From UBA668 sp039796575 (GTDB lineage: Bacteria > Actinomycetota > Acidimicrobiia > Acidimicrobiales > Ilumatobacteraceae), in the NCBI GenBank assembly GCA_039796575.1, contig JBDKJP010000045.1, positions 1 to 64,000 of the forward strand: a stretch of DNA of 64,000 nucleotides, in the 5' to 3' direction. The position numbers and the translations under genes were made by a program. Below are positions 17,944 to 26,925 of the stretch, piece after piece (the first letter of the stretch is position 1; every line of letters starts with the position of its first letter). Below the pieces are notes generated by a model. It did not search any database and was not told the origin of the DNA. It was given only the letters and a program-made list of their open reading frames with translations.

Positions 17944-18396
17944 TCAGCGCACCTCGTGCACGTCGATGTGCACCTGTGCCTGCTCACGTCGACCGTTCGA
18001 CACCGCGACGATGCGGTTCATCCACGCCAGCCGCGGCGACGACGTGCTGAGCCGGATGTGCGTGCGGAAGTAGTACTCCGACGGGTCGACCGGCTCGCCG
18101 GCAGCGATGCGCGCCGCGACCTCGGGGCTGGCGTCGCGCACCCCGGTGCTGCGCACCTCGATGCAGTCGCCGTCGTCGGTGACGAGGCAGTAGTGCGCGT
18201 CGATGTCGAGCACGCCGTCGTCGCGCAGCGTCTGCCAGTCGGCACCGCCCGCGGCGATGGTGCCCTGCAGACCGTCACGACCGCTGAACGTGCCTCCGAC
18301 GAACGGGATCACCCGGCGCTGCCCCGCCGGCTGCGGGCCGAGGTCGACCGGCGGGTCGACGCGGACGACGATGGCGAGGAGCGACTCGAGGTGCAT
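17944..18396 (-). CDS. DUF3237 family protein
   Basis: 150 residues in one DUF3237 domain (small beta-barrel). Characteristic blocks are RVIPFVGGTFSGRDGLQGTI, GADWQTLRDDGVLDIDAHYC, and a C-terminal YYFRTHIRLSTSSPRLAWMN followed by NRIVAVSNGRR. The molecular function of the family is unknown, though members often sit beside enzymes for aromatic or ester degradation. Here it is tail to tail with the alcohol dehydrogenase and head to tail with the TetR gene 24 bp upstream on the same strand, so it might be co-transcribed with the regulator. Confidence 0.85.
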   Translation of the reverse strand: MHLESLLAIVVRVDPPVDLGPQPAGQRRVIPFVGGTFSGRDGLQGTIAAGGADWQTLRDDGVLDIDAHYCLVTDDGDCIEVRSTGVRDASPEVAARIAAGEPVDPSEYYFRTHIRLSTSSPRLAWMNRIVAVSNGRREQAQVHIDVHEVR

Positions 18397-18420
18397 CGGC
18401 CGAGTTGAGCACAGCGCGGG

Positions 18421-18990
18421 TCAGGCGTACGACGCGAGGAACCGTTGCAGCACGTACTCGCCGAGCGCGGCGGCCTGCCCCGTGTCGCCGCTGAGCGCAG
18501 CGAGCACCACGGGCCCGACGAGGGTCTGGGTGACCATCCGCGGGTCGAGCCCCGGGGGCACGCTGCCCTCGGCGGCACCGAGGGCCAGGATCTCGGCGAT
18601 GGTGGTGAGCTTCGACTCGAAGTCGGTCTCCAGCAGCGCAGCCAGCTCGGGTGACGAGGTGCGCAGCTCGAGCAGTGCCGACAGCACCCGCGGCCAGTTC
18701 GGCGCCGAGAGCGTGTCGACCGCGCTGGCCATCCAGGCCCGCAGCGCGACCTCGAACCCGGCGTCGAGATCGACGGCCACCGGGGCCGGCACGTTGGCGT
18801 GCACGACAGCCACGAGGAGCTCGTCGACCGAGCGCCAGTGCCGGTACAACGTCGACTTCGCGACGCCCGACCGGTCGCTCACCGCGTCGACGGTGACCGC
18901 CGCGGGGCCACCTGCCACGAGGAGCTCGGTGGCGGCGGCGAGCAGCTTGTTGCGGCTGCGGGCCCGCACGTCGGTGGAGGTTGTGACCAT
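18421..18990 (-). CDS. TetR-family transcriptional regulator
   Basis: 189 residues. The N-terminal helix-turn-helix (about 10-57) is AATELLVAGGPAAVTVDAVS then RSGVAKSTLYRHWRSVDELL, typical TetR. The C-terminal ligand domain has the TetR_C-type AWMASAVDTLS segment. It is divergent from the MFS transporter, and a perfect 9-bp inverted repeat (18994-19015) in the 52-bp gap covers the candidate -10 hexamers of both genes (TATCGT for this gene, 9 bases before the ATG; TACCGT for the transporter). The likely role is repression of itself and of the efflux pump, relieved by a pump substrate (inference). Confidence 0.93.
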   Translation of the reverse strand: MVTTSTDVRARSRNKLLAAATELLVAGGPAAVTVDAVSDRSGVAKSTLYRHWRSVDELLVAVVHANVPAPVAVDLDAGFEVALRAWMASAVDTLSAPNWPRVLSALLELRTSSPELAALLETDFESKLTTIAEILALGAAEGSVPPGLDPRMVTQTLVGPVVLAALSGDTGQAAALGEYVLQRFLASYA

Positions 18991-18993
18991 ACG

Positions 18994-19015
18994 AACGAAA
19001 CGATACCGTTTCGTT
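18994..19015. promoter_or_regulatory. TetR operator, AACGAAACG-N4-CGTTTCGTT
   Basis: A perfect inverted repeat, AACGAAACG (18994-19002), spacer ATAC, CGTTTCGTT (19007-19015), lies between the divergent TetR and MFS genes. It is less G+C-rich than its surroundings. Size and symmetry suit a TetR dimer. The candidate -10 hexamers TATCGT (minus strand) and TACCGT (plus strand) overlap it, so one bound dimer would block both promoters. Confidence 0.85.
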
Positions 19016-19042
19016 TCACCCCCCGACAACTCAAGGAGACCC

Positions 19043-20593
19043 GTGAGCGCCCACCCCCCTGCGCTGTCCCCACGTGCCCTGCGCAACATCCTCATCGCGA
19101 TGATCACCGCCCTCGTCGCGGTCATCGCGGCCATGTCCGGCCTCAACGTCGCCCAACAGCAGCTGGCCATCGGCCTCGGTGCCTCCCAGGGCGAGGTGCT
19201 GTGGATCATCAACGCCTACACCGTCACGCTGGCCGCCCTGCTCCTGCCCATCGGCGCCGTCGGCGACCGCTGGGGCCGCAAGACCGTGCTGCTCACCGGC
19301 CTCGTCGTGTTCGGCCTCGCCACCATCGGGTCGCTCGTCGCCACCACCGTGCCGCTGATGATCGCCAGCCGCGTGCTCGCCGGTGCGGGCGCCGCGATGA
19401 TCATGCCCGTCACCCTGTCCATCATCACCTCGAGCTTCCCGCCCGAGGAGCGCACCAAGGCCATCGGCGTGTGGGCCGGGTTCGCCGGTGCCGGCGGCAT
19501 GATCGGCCTGTTCGTGTCGTCGTTCATGATCGACGTGCTCACGTGGCGCTGGGTGTTCGCGCTCCCGCTCACCCTCGTCGTCATGTCGCTGTTCATGACC
19601 GCACGCTTCGCACCCAACTCGAGAGAAGCGCGCGAGCACCCGTTCGACACGCTCGGCTCGATCCTCTCGGCGGTCGCCATCGGCGGCATCGTGCTCGGCG
19701 TGCACGAGGGCCCCGAGGCCGGCTGGACCGCCCCGCTCACCCTCGCCGGCATCGGCCTCGGCGTCATCGCGCTCCTGGGCTTCGTCGTGTGGGAGCGCCG
19801 TCACCCCGAGCCGCTGCTCGACATCAGCGCGTTCCGCGACCGCGGCCTCGCCTCCGGCACGCTCACGCTCGTCATCGTCTTCGGCGTGATGTTCGGCATC
19901 TTCCTGGTGCTGTACCCGTTCTTCCAGGCGGTCCTCGGCTGGTCGGCACTGCGTTCCGCCTCGGCGATGCTCCCGATGGCCGTGATGATGATGCCGATGT
20001 CCACCATCGCACCGCGCATCGCCGGCCGGTACGGCAAGCGCGCCACGATGATGACCGGCGTCGGCATCTTCTCGCTCGGCCTCGTCACCATGGCGCTGCG
20101 CGCCTCGGTCGAGGGCGGCTACCTGTCGGTGCTGCCCGGGCTCGTCCTCATCGGCCTCGGCATGGGCCTCACCATGACGCCCGCCACCGAGGCCATCACC
20201 GAGACGCTCCCCCACGACAAGCAGGGTGTCGCCTCGGCACTCAACGACACGTCGCGCGAGCTCGGCGGCGCGCTGGGCGTGGCCCTGTTGGGCTCCGTGC
20301 TCAGCGCCGGCTACCGCTCGGCCATCGAGCCGATGCTCGCCGGGCTCCCCACCGAGCTCAGCCAGCCCGCCAGCGAGGGCATCGGCAGCGCGTTCGCCGT
20401 TGCCGCACAGGCCGGCGAGCAGGGCCCCGTCATCATCGACGCCGCGAAGCACGCGTTCGTCGAGGGCTGGGTGCACTCGATGTGGCTCGGTGTCGGCATG
20501 GCCGCCGTCGCGTTCGCGTACCTCGCCGTGCGCGGCCCCGTGCGTAACATCGCCGTGGACGAGCCCGAGGCGGAGCTCGTCGGCACGCACTGA
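19043..20593 (+). CDS. MFS drug efflux transporter, DHA2 family (14 TM)
   Basis: 516 residues with about 14 hydrophobic segments. MFS motif A is GAVGDRWGRKTVLLTG between TM2 and TM3, and the motif-C-like glycine-rich stretch GVWAGFAGAGGMIGLFV lies in TM5. The pattern fits EmrB/QacA-type H+-coupled multidrug exporters in the cytoplasmic membrane. The GTG at 19043 has a strong Shine-Dalgarno (AAGGAG, 8 bases upstream); the longer open frame upstream is non-coding. It is probably repressed by the divergent TetR protein through the shared operator. The ferredoxin gene follows 10 bp downstream. Confidence 0.93.
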   Translation: MSAHPPALSPRALRNILIAMITALVAVIAAMSGLNVAQQQLAIGLGASQGEVLWIINAYTVTLAALLLPIGAVGDRWGRKTVLLTGLVVFGLATIGSLVATTVPLMIASRVLAGAGAAMIMPVTLSIITSSFPPEERTKAIGVWAGFAGAGGMIGLFVSSFMIDVLTWRWVFALPLTLVVMSLFMTARFAPNSREAREHPFDTLGSILSAVAIGGIVLGVHEGPEAGWTAPLTLAGIGLGVIALLGFVVWERRHPEPLLDISAFRDRGLASGTLTLVIVFGVMFGIFLVLYPFFQAVLGWSALRSASAMLPMAVMMMPMSTIAPRIAGRYGKRATMMTGVGIFSLGLVTMALRASVEGGYLSVLPGLVLIGLGMGLTMTPATEAITETLPHDKQGVASALNDTSRELGGALGVALLGSVLSAGYRSAIEPMLAGLPTELSQPASEGIGSAFAVAAQAGEQGPVIIDAAKHAFVEGWVHSMWLGVGMAAVAFAYLAVRGPVRNIAVDEPEAELVGTH

Positions 20594-20603
20594 TCGGTGG
20601 CCC

Positions 20604-20834
20604 ATGGACGTCGAACCGGATGACACGCTCGAAGGGGTCCGCATCAAGACCCACCCCAGCCTGTGCCAGGGCTGGGGGCAGTGCCACCGGTGGGCGCCCG
20701 ACCTGTACCCGCTCGACGCGGCCGGCCACATCGACGTGCACGTGCTGTCGGTGCCGGCCGACCGCGTGCGCGACGCCGAGCTCGGCGCGCTCGCCTGCCC
20801 CGATCACGTCATCAGCGTCATCCGACCGCAGTAG
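20604..20834 (+). CDS. Small [3Fe-4S]-type ferredoxin
   Basis: 76 residues. Cluster ligands are CQGWGQC (C-x5-C) followed by the distal CP of ALACPDHVIS, with the typical APDLYPLDAAGHI segment between. Three cysteines suggest a [3Fe-4S] cluster, as in actinobacterial ferredoxins that serve cytochromes P450, where the second ligand position is also not Cys. Electron carrier in the cytoplasm; its partner is not encoded nearby. It starts 10 bp after the transporter and probably shares its transcript and TetR control. Confidence 0.87.
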   Translation: MDVEPDDTLEGVRIKTHPSLCQGWGQCHRWAPDLYPLDAAGHIDVHVLSVPADRVRDAELGALACPDHVISVIRPQ

Positions 20835-20844
20835 TCGCGGCCTG

Positions 20845-21651
20845 TCACGCCGACGCGTACAGGTGGCGCAGCCCGCGCGCCAGTGACGCGGGCACCAGCG
20901 TCACGTGGTGCTCGTCGGCGAACACGGTGGTGAGCGTGTCCACGCCCGCCGCCGCGCACTGCTCGCCGAATGCGACGGCGTTGCGCACCATGCCGGCTGC
21001 GTTCCGCTGCGCGGCGTTGGCGAACAGCTGCGGCCACACGTCGGCCATGTCGCCCTCCTCGTGCTGGCCTGCACTCACGAACGCCCGCGAACCCTGGCGC
21101 GCCGACACCCCTTCGTCGAGCATCCGTCCGTGACCCCACCACAGCGACGGGCTCATGGCCAACAGATGGGCGAACACGTCGGGACGCTCCCGCCACGCCC
21201 ACGCGGCGAACAGGCCCGACAGCGACCAACCGCCCACCGCTGCGTCGCGCACCTGTACGCGCTCGCCCACCGCGGGCAGCACGCGATCGACCAGCACGTC
21301 GAGGAACTCACCCGCGCCACCGGTGCCGTGCCGCACCATCGCGTTGTCGTCGGCGAACGGCTCGGGCAGCACCCACTCGTACGGCGTGAAGTCGCGGAAG
21401 CGGGTGGAGAAGTACTCGAGCGGGTCGGCGCTGTCGCGCCACACGGCGGCGACGGCGAGCGGCGGCAGCGCCCCCATCGTGACGAGCGAGACCGTGCGTG
21501 CGAACTCCACGGCCGAGAGGAACATCGTCTGCCCGTCGAGCAGCAATACGAGCGGCACCGGTCCGTCCGTGTGTGCGGGCGTGGCGAGCGCGACGTGCAG
21601 GTCGCCCTCCATCCACGTGTCGGTACCGGGGACCACGAACGGCTGCGCCAT
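20845..21651 (-). CDS. Alpha/beta-hydrolase esterase (esterase D/Fes-like)
   Basis: 268 residues. The nucleophile Ser is in VGGWSLSGLFAAWAW (GxSxG), and the probable catalytic His is in ADEHHVTLVPASLARGL near the C-terminus. LVLLLDGQTMF and AMSPSLWW match the putative esterase family (IroE, Fes, esterase D). No signal peptide, so probably a cytoplasmic carboxylester hydrolase; substrate unknown. The ATG at 21651 is preceded by TACGAT (21663-21658) six bases upstream, the leaderless pattern. Divergent from the amidohydrolase, and convergent with the ferredoxin gene 10 bp away. Confidence 0.86.
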   Translation of the reverse strand: MAQPFVVPGTDTWMEGDLHVALATPAHTDGPVPLVLLLDGQTMFLSAVEFARTVSLVTMGALPPLAVAAVWRDSADPLEYFSTRFRDFTPYEWVLPEPFADDNAMVRHGTGGAGEFLDVLVDRVLPAVGERVQVRDAAVGGWSLSGLFAAWAWRERPDVFAHLLAMSPSLWWGHGRMLDEGVSARQGSRAFVSAGQHEEGDMADVWPQLFANAAQRNAAGMVRNAVAFGEQCAAAGVDTLTTVFADEHHVTLVPASLARGLRHLYASA

Positions 21652-21701
21652 GCGCGGATCGTAGGCCGTCGGCCGCCGGCCGCGGATGGCAGACTGCGCC
21701 G

Positions 21702-23354
21702 ATGTCGACGACGATCTTCCGTGCCCGCCACATCGTGACGATGCACCGCTCGAACCCCACGGCCACGGCCGTCGCGGTGCGCGACGGACGCGTGCTCGCG
21801 GTGGGCACGTACGAGGAGTGCGCGCAGTGGGGCGAGCACGTCGTCGACGACACGTTCGCCGACAGGGTGCTGGTGCCCGGCTTCGTCGAGGCGCACGGCC
21901 ATTCGATGGACGCGCTCGTGGTGCAGTACCCGTACGTCGGTTACCACGACTACCCGCTCCCCGACGGCACGGTGGCGAAGGGTGCCACCACCTACGCCGG
22001 GGTGATCGACCGGCTCCGGCAGGCCGATGCGGCACTCCCACCCGACGCCACCCTCATCGCGAACTCGTTCGATCCGATCTACTTCCCCGACGAGCCGCGC
22101 CTCACCCGCGAGCACCTCGACCGGGTCTCGACGACGCGGCCGATCTTCGTGCGTCACGCCTCCGGCCACCTCGCCACCGTCAACACGGCGCTCCTCCAGA
22201 AGGAGGGCATCACGCGCGAGTGCACCACCCCCGGTGTCGCTCGCGACGGCAACGGCGAGCCGAACGGTGAGTTGCAGGAACCGCCGGCGATGAGCCTCGC
22301 GGCTGAGGCGCACCGAACGTTCATGAGGGGTTTCGTCGACCCGTCGGTGGTGGGCGTGCACGCGCAGTTGTGCCGCAACGCGGGCGTCACCACGAGCACC
22401 GAACTGAGTGGCGCGATGCTGCTGTCGGCCAGCCTCGAGCAGGCCTGGCGCGCTGCGACCGACCAGCCCACCACTCCCGTGCGGATGGTGATCTACAACC
22501 TGCCGAGCGCGCCCGGCACGTCGGCGGCGTACGACGAGGTCGCTGAGGCGGCGCTCGAACTGGCGCGTCGAGACACTCCCAAGTTCCGCAACCGCGGTGC
22601 GAAGCTGGTGCTCGACGGCAGCATCCAGGGCTGGACCGCGATGCTGCAGTGGCCCGGCTACATCACCGGCACCGACCACGGCCAGTTGCTCACTGCGCCC
22701 GAGGAGATGGTCGACGCGGTGCGCGCGTTCCACCGCCGCCGTCTGAACGTGCACGCGCACTGCAACGGCAACGCCACGGCCGGCGCGTTCATCGATGCCG
22801 TCGAGCAGGTGCTGGCCGAGGACGCGTGGCTCGACCACCGCCACGTCGTGCAGCACTCGCAGACCACACTGCCCGCGCAGTACCGGCGCATGGGCCGGCT
22901 CGGCCTGTGCGCCAACATCTTCACCAACCACATCTGGTACTGGGGCGACCAGCACGCGTCGCTCACGCTCGGGCCCGACCGAGCGCGTGGCATGTGGGCA
23001 TGTCGCACCGCGCTCGACGAGGGCGTGCCGCTGTCCATCCACACCGACTCGGGCGTCACACCCATCGGATCGCTGATGCCGATGTGGTGCGCCGTCAACC
23101 GCGTGTCGACGAGCGGGCAGGTGCTCGGCGAGCACGAGCGCATCACGCCGTACGAGGCGCTGCACGCGGCCACGCTCGGCGCTGCGTTCCAAGTGCACAT
23201 GGATCACGAGATCGGCAGCATCGAACCGGGCAAGTGGGCCGACTTCGCGGTGCTCGACGAGTCACCGCTCGACGTCGACCCGATGGCCATCCGCGACATC
23301 GCGGTGTGGGGCACCGTGGTGGGCGGCGACGTGTTCGAGGCACCACGCGGATGA
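21702..23354 (+). CDS. Amidohydrolase family protein (YtcJ-like)
   Basis: 550-residue metal-dependent hydrolase of the amidohydrolase_3/YtcJ group. The N-terminal beta-sandwich (IFRARHIVTMHRSN, VLAVGTYEE) is followed by VPGFVEAHGHSMDALV with the HxH metal site, then VHAHCNGNATAGAFIDAVEQ, HRHVVQHSQTTLP and a late SIHTDSGVTP Asp. The C-terminus returns to the sandwich (SIEPGKWADFAVLDESP). The reaction is C-N or C-O bond hydrolysis; substrate unknown. CAGACT (21690-21695) lies six bases before the ATG. The stop overlaps the CobW-like GTPase start in ATGA, suggesting that the GTPase serves this metalloenzyme. Confidence 0.88.
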   Translation: MSTTIFRARHIVTMHRSNPTATAVAVRDGRVLAVGTYEECAQWGEHVVDDTFADRVLVPGFVEAHGHSMDALVVQYPYVGYHDYPLPDGTVAKGATTYAGVIDRLRQADAALPPDATLIANSFDPIYFPDEPRLTREHLDRVSTTRPIFVRHASGHLATVNTALLQKEGITRECTTPGVARDGNGEPNGELQEPPAMSLAAEAHRTFMRGFVDPSVVGVHAQLCRNAGVTTSTELSGAMLLSASLEQAWRAATDQPTTPVRMVIYNLPSAPGTSAAYDEVAEAALELARRDTPKFRNRGAKLVLDGSIQGWTAMLQWPGYITGTDHGQLLTAPEEMVDAVRAFHRRRLNVHAHCNGNATAGAFIDAVEQVLAEDAWLDHRHVVQHSQTTLPAQYRRMGRLGLCANIFTNHIWYWGDQHASLTLGPDRARGMWACRTALDEGVPLSIHTDSGVTPIGSLMPMWCAVNRVSTSGQVLGEHERITPYEALHAATLGAAFQVHMDHEIGSIEPGKWADFAVLDESPLDVDPMAIRDIAVWGTVVGGDVFEAPRG

Positions 23355-24247
23355 TCGACGTCGTCGTGGTCGGCGGCTACCTGGGCGCCGGCAAGACCAC
23401 GCTCGTCAACCACCTCCTGCGCGAGGGCACCGGCCGGCGCACGCTCGTGCTCGTCAACGACTTCGGCAAGGTGGCGGTGGCCGACGAGCTCGTCGCTGCG
23501 CGTGACGGCGAGACGATCACCCTCACCAACGGCTGCGTGTGCTGCTCGCTCGCCAGCCCCCTCGTCGACGCGCTGGTGGAGCTGCGCGGCCGTGCCGATC
23601 CACCCGAACTGCTGGTGATCGAGGCGAGCGGCGTGGCCGACCCCGAGCCGCTGTCGCACCACGCGATGATCCCCGGCTTCCGACTCAGCGGCGTGGTCGT
23701 CGTGGCCGATGCCGAGACCGTGCGGGCCCGCTCCGCGCACGAGTTGGTCGGGCGCACCGTGCTCCGGCAGTTGCGCGCCGCCGGGCTGGTGGTGTTGAAC
23801 AAGACCGACCTCGTCGACGCGGCGACGCTGACCAGGCTCCACGCGTGGCTGGCCGAGGCCGCGCCCACGGCCGTCGTGCTCGACGCGGTGCAGGGTGCGG
23901 TGCCCGTGTCGATCGTGGTCGGGCCCGTGGGCGCCGCGGAGCACCACGACCACGAGCCGCTCGCGAACCCACACCTCAGCGCCACATGGGAGCCCGCCGG
24001 GCCGGTCGACCGGTCGGCACTGCTCGCCGTGCTCACCGACCCGTCGACGGGCATCGTGCGAGCAAAGGGTGTCGTGCGGTTCGGTGACCGTCCCGATCGG
24101 CCGGAGATGGTGCAGGTCACGGGTCGGCGTGTCGAGTGCAGCCCCGTCGACGACGAGCTTCAGGCTGCAGCGATCGTGCTGATCGGGCTGCCACCCGAGT
24201 TCGACGGCGGCGCGCTGCTCACCCAGTTGGACGCGACGGTCAGCTGA
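23351..24247 (+). CDS. CobW/COG0523-family GTPase
   Basis: 298 residues. The G1 loop is GGYLGAGKTT (8-17), the family metal-binding CxCC is C62-V-C64-C65 in NGCVCCSL, the Walker B region is LLVIEASGVADPEPL, and the guanine-specificity motif is NKTD. A His-rich segment (AEHHDHEP near 200) and a short CobW C-terminal domain follow. The family uses GTP hydrolysis to insert metals (Zn, Co, Fe) into client proteins. Here the start codon overlaps the amidohydrolase stop (ATGA), which makes that enzyme the obvious client candidate (inference). It overlaps the M20 peptidase by 8 bp, tail to tail. Confidence 0.9.
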   Translation: MIDVVVVGGYLGAGKTTLVNHLLREGTGRRTLVLVNDFGKVAVADELVAARDGETITLTNGCVCCSLASPLVDALVELRGRADPPELLVIEASGVADPEPLSHHAMIPGFRLSGVVVVADAETVRARSAHELVGRTVLRQLRAAGLVVLNKTDLVDAATLTRLHAWLAEAAPTAVVLDAVQGAVPVSIVVGPVGAAEHHDHEPLANPHLSATWEPAGPVDRSALLAVLTDPSTGIVRAKGVVRFGDRPDRPEMVQVTGRRVECSPVDDELQAAAIVLIGLPPEFDGGALLTQLDATVS

Positions 24248-25517
24248 CGCCGCAGACGTCGAGCGCCAGCAGCGCGAGCGTACGCGCCGTGACCGCGACG
24301 TCGTCGACGGGCACGCACTCGAACGGGCCGTGCGCCAGCATCACGTCACCGGGGCCGTACTGCAGCGTCGGGATGCCACCGAGGCCCGTGAGCAGACGCA
24401 GGTCGCTGCCGTAGGGCGCGCCGTACACGTCGAGCGAGCGGCTCCCGCTGGCCACCGCGTGCGCACCCTGCACGCGGTCGACGAGGTCGCTGTCGACCGG
24501 GATGCGGCCCGACGCGAACTGGCCGCCCCACCACTCCACCTCCGCGGGATGGGTGCGCAGCCACGGGTCGTCGGCGCACGCCTCGGCCACAGCGAGCTCG
24601 AGGTCGCGGCGCGCCTCGTCGACCGGCTCGCCGATGGCGACGCCGAGGCGTCCCTCGGCCACGAGCAGGTCGGGCACCGACGACGCCCAGTCGCCCGCGT
24701 GCACGATGCCGATCGACAGCGGATGCGCGAGCGGCCAGCGCGCCGCGAGCGGGTCGACCACGGCGTGACGGCGCGCCTCCAACCGCTGGAGTGCCTGGAA
24801 CACCGGCCAGAACTTCTCGATCGCGTTCACGCCCTCGGTGCGTCGCGCCGCGTGCGTGGCCTGACCGCGGATGCGGAGCCGGAACGTGAGGGCGCCCGAG
24901 TTGGCGGGGATGATGTCGAGCGTGGTCGGCTCGGGGATCACGCACGCGTCGGCGGTCCAGCCGCGCTGCAGCAGCCCGAACGTGCCGAGGCCGCCGTCCT
25001 CCTCACCCTGCACCGAGGCGAGCACGAGGTCGCCCCGCAGGCGCACACCGGACGCGCGGATGGCCTGCACCGCCCAGTGCGCAGCGACGAGGCCGGCCTT
25101 CATGTCGCAGGCACCGCGGCCGTACAACGCGTCACCGCGCACCTCACCCGAGAACGGGTCGGCGGCCCACGCGTCGGGATCACCCGTCGGCACCACGTCG
25201 ATGTGACCGTTCAGCATCAGCGTCGCGCCGTCGCCGGTGCCGGGGAGCCGACCGACGAGGCCCCACGCCTCCGACCGGTCGACCTCCATCCCGGGGAAGT
25301 CGGGGTGCGCGGTCAGCGTGGGCAGGTCGAGCCGCCAGTGGTCGACCTCGAGCCCGCCGCGACGGAACACGTCGGCCATCACGGCCTGCGCCTCGTTCTC
25401 GCCGGTGGTGCCGCTGACGCTCGGCATGCGGACCGTCGACGAGACGAGACCGATCATCTCCTCCGTCGCGGCGTCGACCGCCTGCAGGACCCGGGCGGTG
25501 ACGTCGGCGGTGCTCAT
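24240..25517 (-). CDS. M20-family deacylase/peptidase (ArgE/DapE type)
   Basis: 425 residues. The dizinc site follows M20 order: His in LNGHIDVVPTGD, bridging Asp in YGRGACDMKAGLVA, the Glu pair in VQGEEDGGLGTFG, and the late His in VMLAHGPFE. A lid/dimerisation domain lies at about 200-320 (RIRGQATHAARRTEGVNAIE). It hydrolyses an amide bond of an N-acyl amino acid or peptide; it is close to the acetylornithine deacetylase/succinyl-diaminopimelate desuccinylase group, but no neighbouring arg or dap gene fixes the substrate. TAACGT (25530-25525) lies 7 bases before the ATG, leaderless pattern. Confidence 0.9.
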   Translation of the reverse strand: MSTADVTARVLQAVDAATEEMIGLVSSTVRMPSVSGTTGENEAQAVMADVFRRGGLEVDHWRLDLPTLTAHPDFPGMEVDRSEAWGLVGRLPGTGDGATLMLNGHIDVVPTGDPDAWAADPFSGEVRGDALYGRGACDMKAGLVAAHWAVQAIRASGVRLRGDLVLASVQGEEDGGLGTFGLLQRGWTADACVIPEPTTLDIIPANSGALTFRLRIRGQATHAARRTEGVNAIEKFWPVFQALQRLEARRHAVVDPLAARWPLAHPLSIGIVHAGDWASSVPDLLVAEGRLGVAIGEPVDEARRDLELAVAEACADDPWLRTHPAEVEWWGGQFASGRIPVDSDLVDRVQGAHAVASGSRSLDVYGAPYGSDLRLLTGLGGIPTLQYGPGDVMLAHGPFECVPVDDVAVTARTLALLALDVCGVS

Positions 25518-25539
25518 GCCGACGACGTTACGGCAGTGG

Positions 25540-26925
25540 TCACTCGCCGAGCGGCAGCCGAACGGTGGCGGTGGTGCCCTCCGGTGAGCTGTCGAACGTG
25601 ATGGAGCCGCGGTGGCGCTCCACGACGATGCGGCGGCTGATGTCGAGCCCGAGACCCGTGCCCTTGCCGACGTCCTTCGTGGTGAAGAACGGTTCGAACA
25701 CCCGGTCGAGCACCTCGGGCGGGATGCCCGTGCCGGAGTCGGTGATGTCGACCTGCAGCGCGCCGTCGACGACGCCGGTGCGGATGCGCAGGCGGCCCGC
25801 CCCCTCCATCGCGTCGACCGCGTTGTCGAGCAGGTTCGTCCACACCTGGTTCATCTCGGCGGCGTACCCGCCCACCCGTGGCGTGTCGCCGTACTCGCGG
25901 CTGATGCGCACGTGCTGCAGCTTCGGCGACAGCATCACCAGCGTGCTCTCGAGCCCCTCGTGCACGTCGAACGGCTGGCGGCCGGCGCGGTCGAGCTGCG
26001 AGTAGCTCTTCACCGCCTCGACGAGGTTCGAGATGCGGCGGGTGGTGTCGGTCAGTTCGCCGAGCAGTCGGCTGGCGGCGAACGTGGTGGCCGCCCACCG
26101 CAGCGCCGCACCGAGCGCGTCGGGACCCACGACCGCCTCCACTGCTCCCAGCCAGTTGCCATCGGCACCGACCGCGGCGAGCGACGGCGCGAGCGTCCAC
26201 GGCTGGGCCACACCGTGCCGCTCGAGCCAGTTGCCGACGTTGTCCTCGCGGTCCATGGCTGCGAGTGCGTCGGCCTCGGGCAGCGACAGGTCGAGGAGCT
26301 CGCGTCGCAGACGGTCGAGCTCCACGAACTGTTCGGCGGTGATGGGCTGCACGGCGAGCGACGCGAGGTTGCCGAGCATGTCGTCGCACGTGTCGCTCAA
26401 CGCAGCGACGGCACGGAGCGAGGCCGACGCCGGATTGTTGATCTCGTGCGCGAGGCCCGCGGCCATCGTGCCCAACGCCACGAGCGACTCACGATGCCGA
26501 ACGGTGGCCTCGATGCCGCGCACCGTCTGGAAGATGCCGGTGATGAGGTGCTTGCCGAACGGGAACCATTCGTCGATGAGGCGGGCGAGCTCGGTGGACG
26601 GCAGACGGAAGAACGTGACGTCGGTGCTCGCCGTGCCGGTGGCGCGGTAAGCGGCGGCCGTCGCGTCGGCCCACGCGCGCAAGCCACCCGCCCACTGCCC
26701 GGGCGTCGTCATCGTGGCCACGACCACGGTGTCACCACCGGAGTGACGGGTGAGCTCGACGGTGCCGGCGAGGAGGATCCAGAGGTAGTCGGCCGGGGTG
26801 CCCTCGACGAACACCTCGGCGCCCGCGGCGAACGCGACCTCGTCGCCGCACCCCCACATCTGCTCGAGCTGCGCGTCGGACAGGCCCTGGGTGAGGAACG
26901 CTGTGCGGAGCGCCTCGACGCTCAT
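25540..26925 (-). CDS. Histidine kinase with N-terminal cyclic-nucleotide-binding domain
   Basis: 461 residues, no membrane segment. Residues about 15-125 form a CRP-type cyclic-nucleotide-binding fold (VFVEGTPADYLWILLAGTVE and VVATMTTPGQWAGGL), though the canonical phosphate-binding Arg is not obvious. The HisKA phospho-acceptor is in MAAGLAHEINNPASASLRAV (about residue 165). The HATPase domain has an N-box (QVWTNLLDNAVDAMEG), DSGTGIPPEVLDRVFEPFF and GTGLGLDISRRIV. A cytoplasmic sensor kinase. Its ATG overlaps the stop of the upstream receiver-oxidoreductase gene in ATGA, and the two surely act together. This pairing recurs in other bacteria, but its signal is not established. Confidence 0.9.
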   Translation of the reverse strand: MSVEALRTAFLTQGLSDAQLEQMWGCGDEVAFAAGAEVFVEGTPADYLWILLAGTVELTRHSGGDTVVVATMTTPGQWAGGLRAWADATAAAYRATGTASTDVTFFRLPSTELARLIDEWFPFGKHLITGIFQTVRGIEATVRHRESLVALGTMAAGLAHEINNPASASLRAVAALSDTCDDMLGNLASLAVQPITAEQFVELDRLRRELLDLSLPEADALAAMDREDNVGNWLERHGVAQPWTLAPSLAAVGADGNWLGAVEAVVGPDALGAALRWAATTFAASRLLGELTDTTRRISNLVEAVKSYSQLDRAGRQPFDVHEGLESTLVMLSPKLQHVRISREYGDTPRVGGYAAEMNQVWTNLLDNAVDAMEGAGRLRIRTGVVDGALQVDITDSGTGIPPEVLDRVFEPFFTTKDVGKGTGLGLDISRRIVVERHRGSITFDSSPEGTTATVRLPLGE

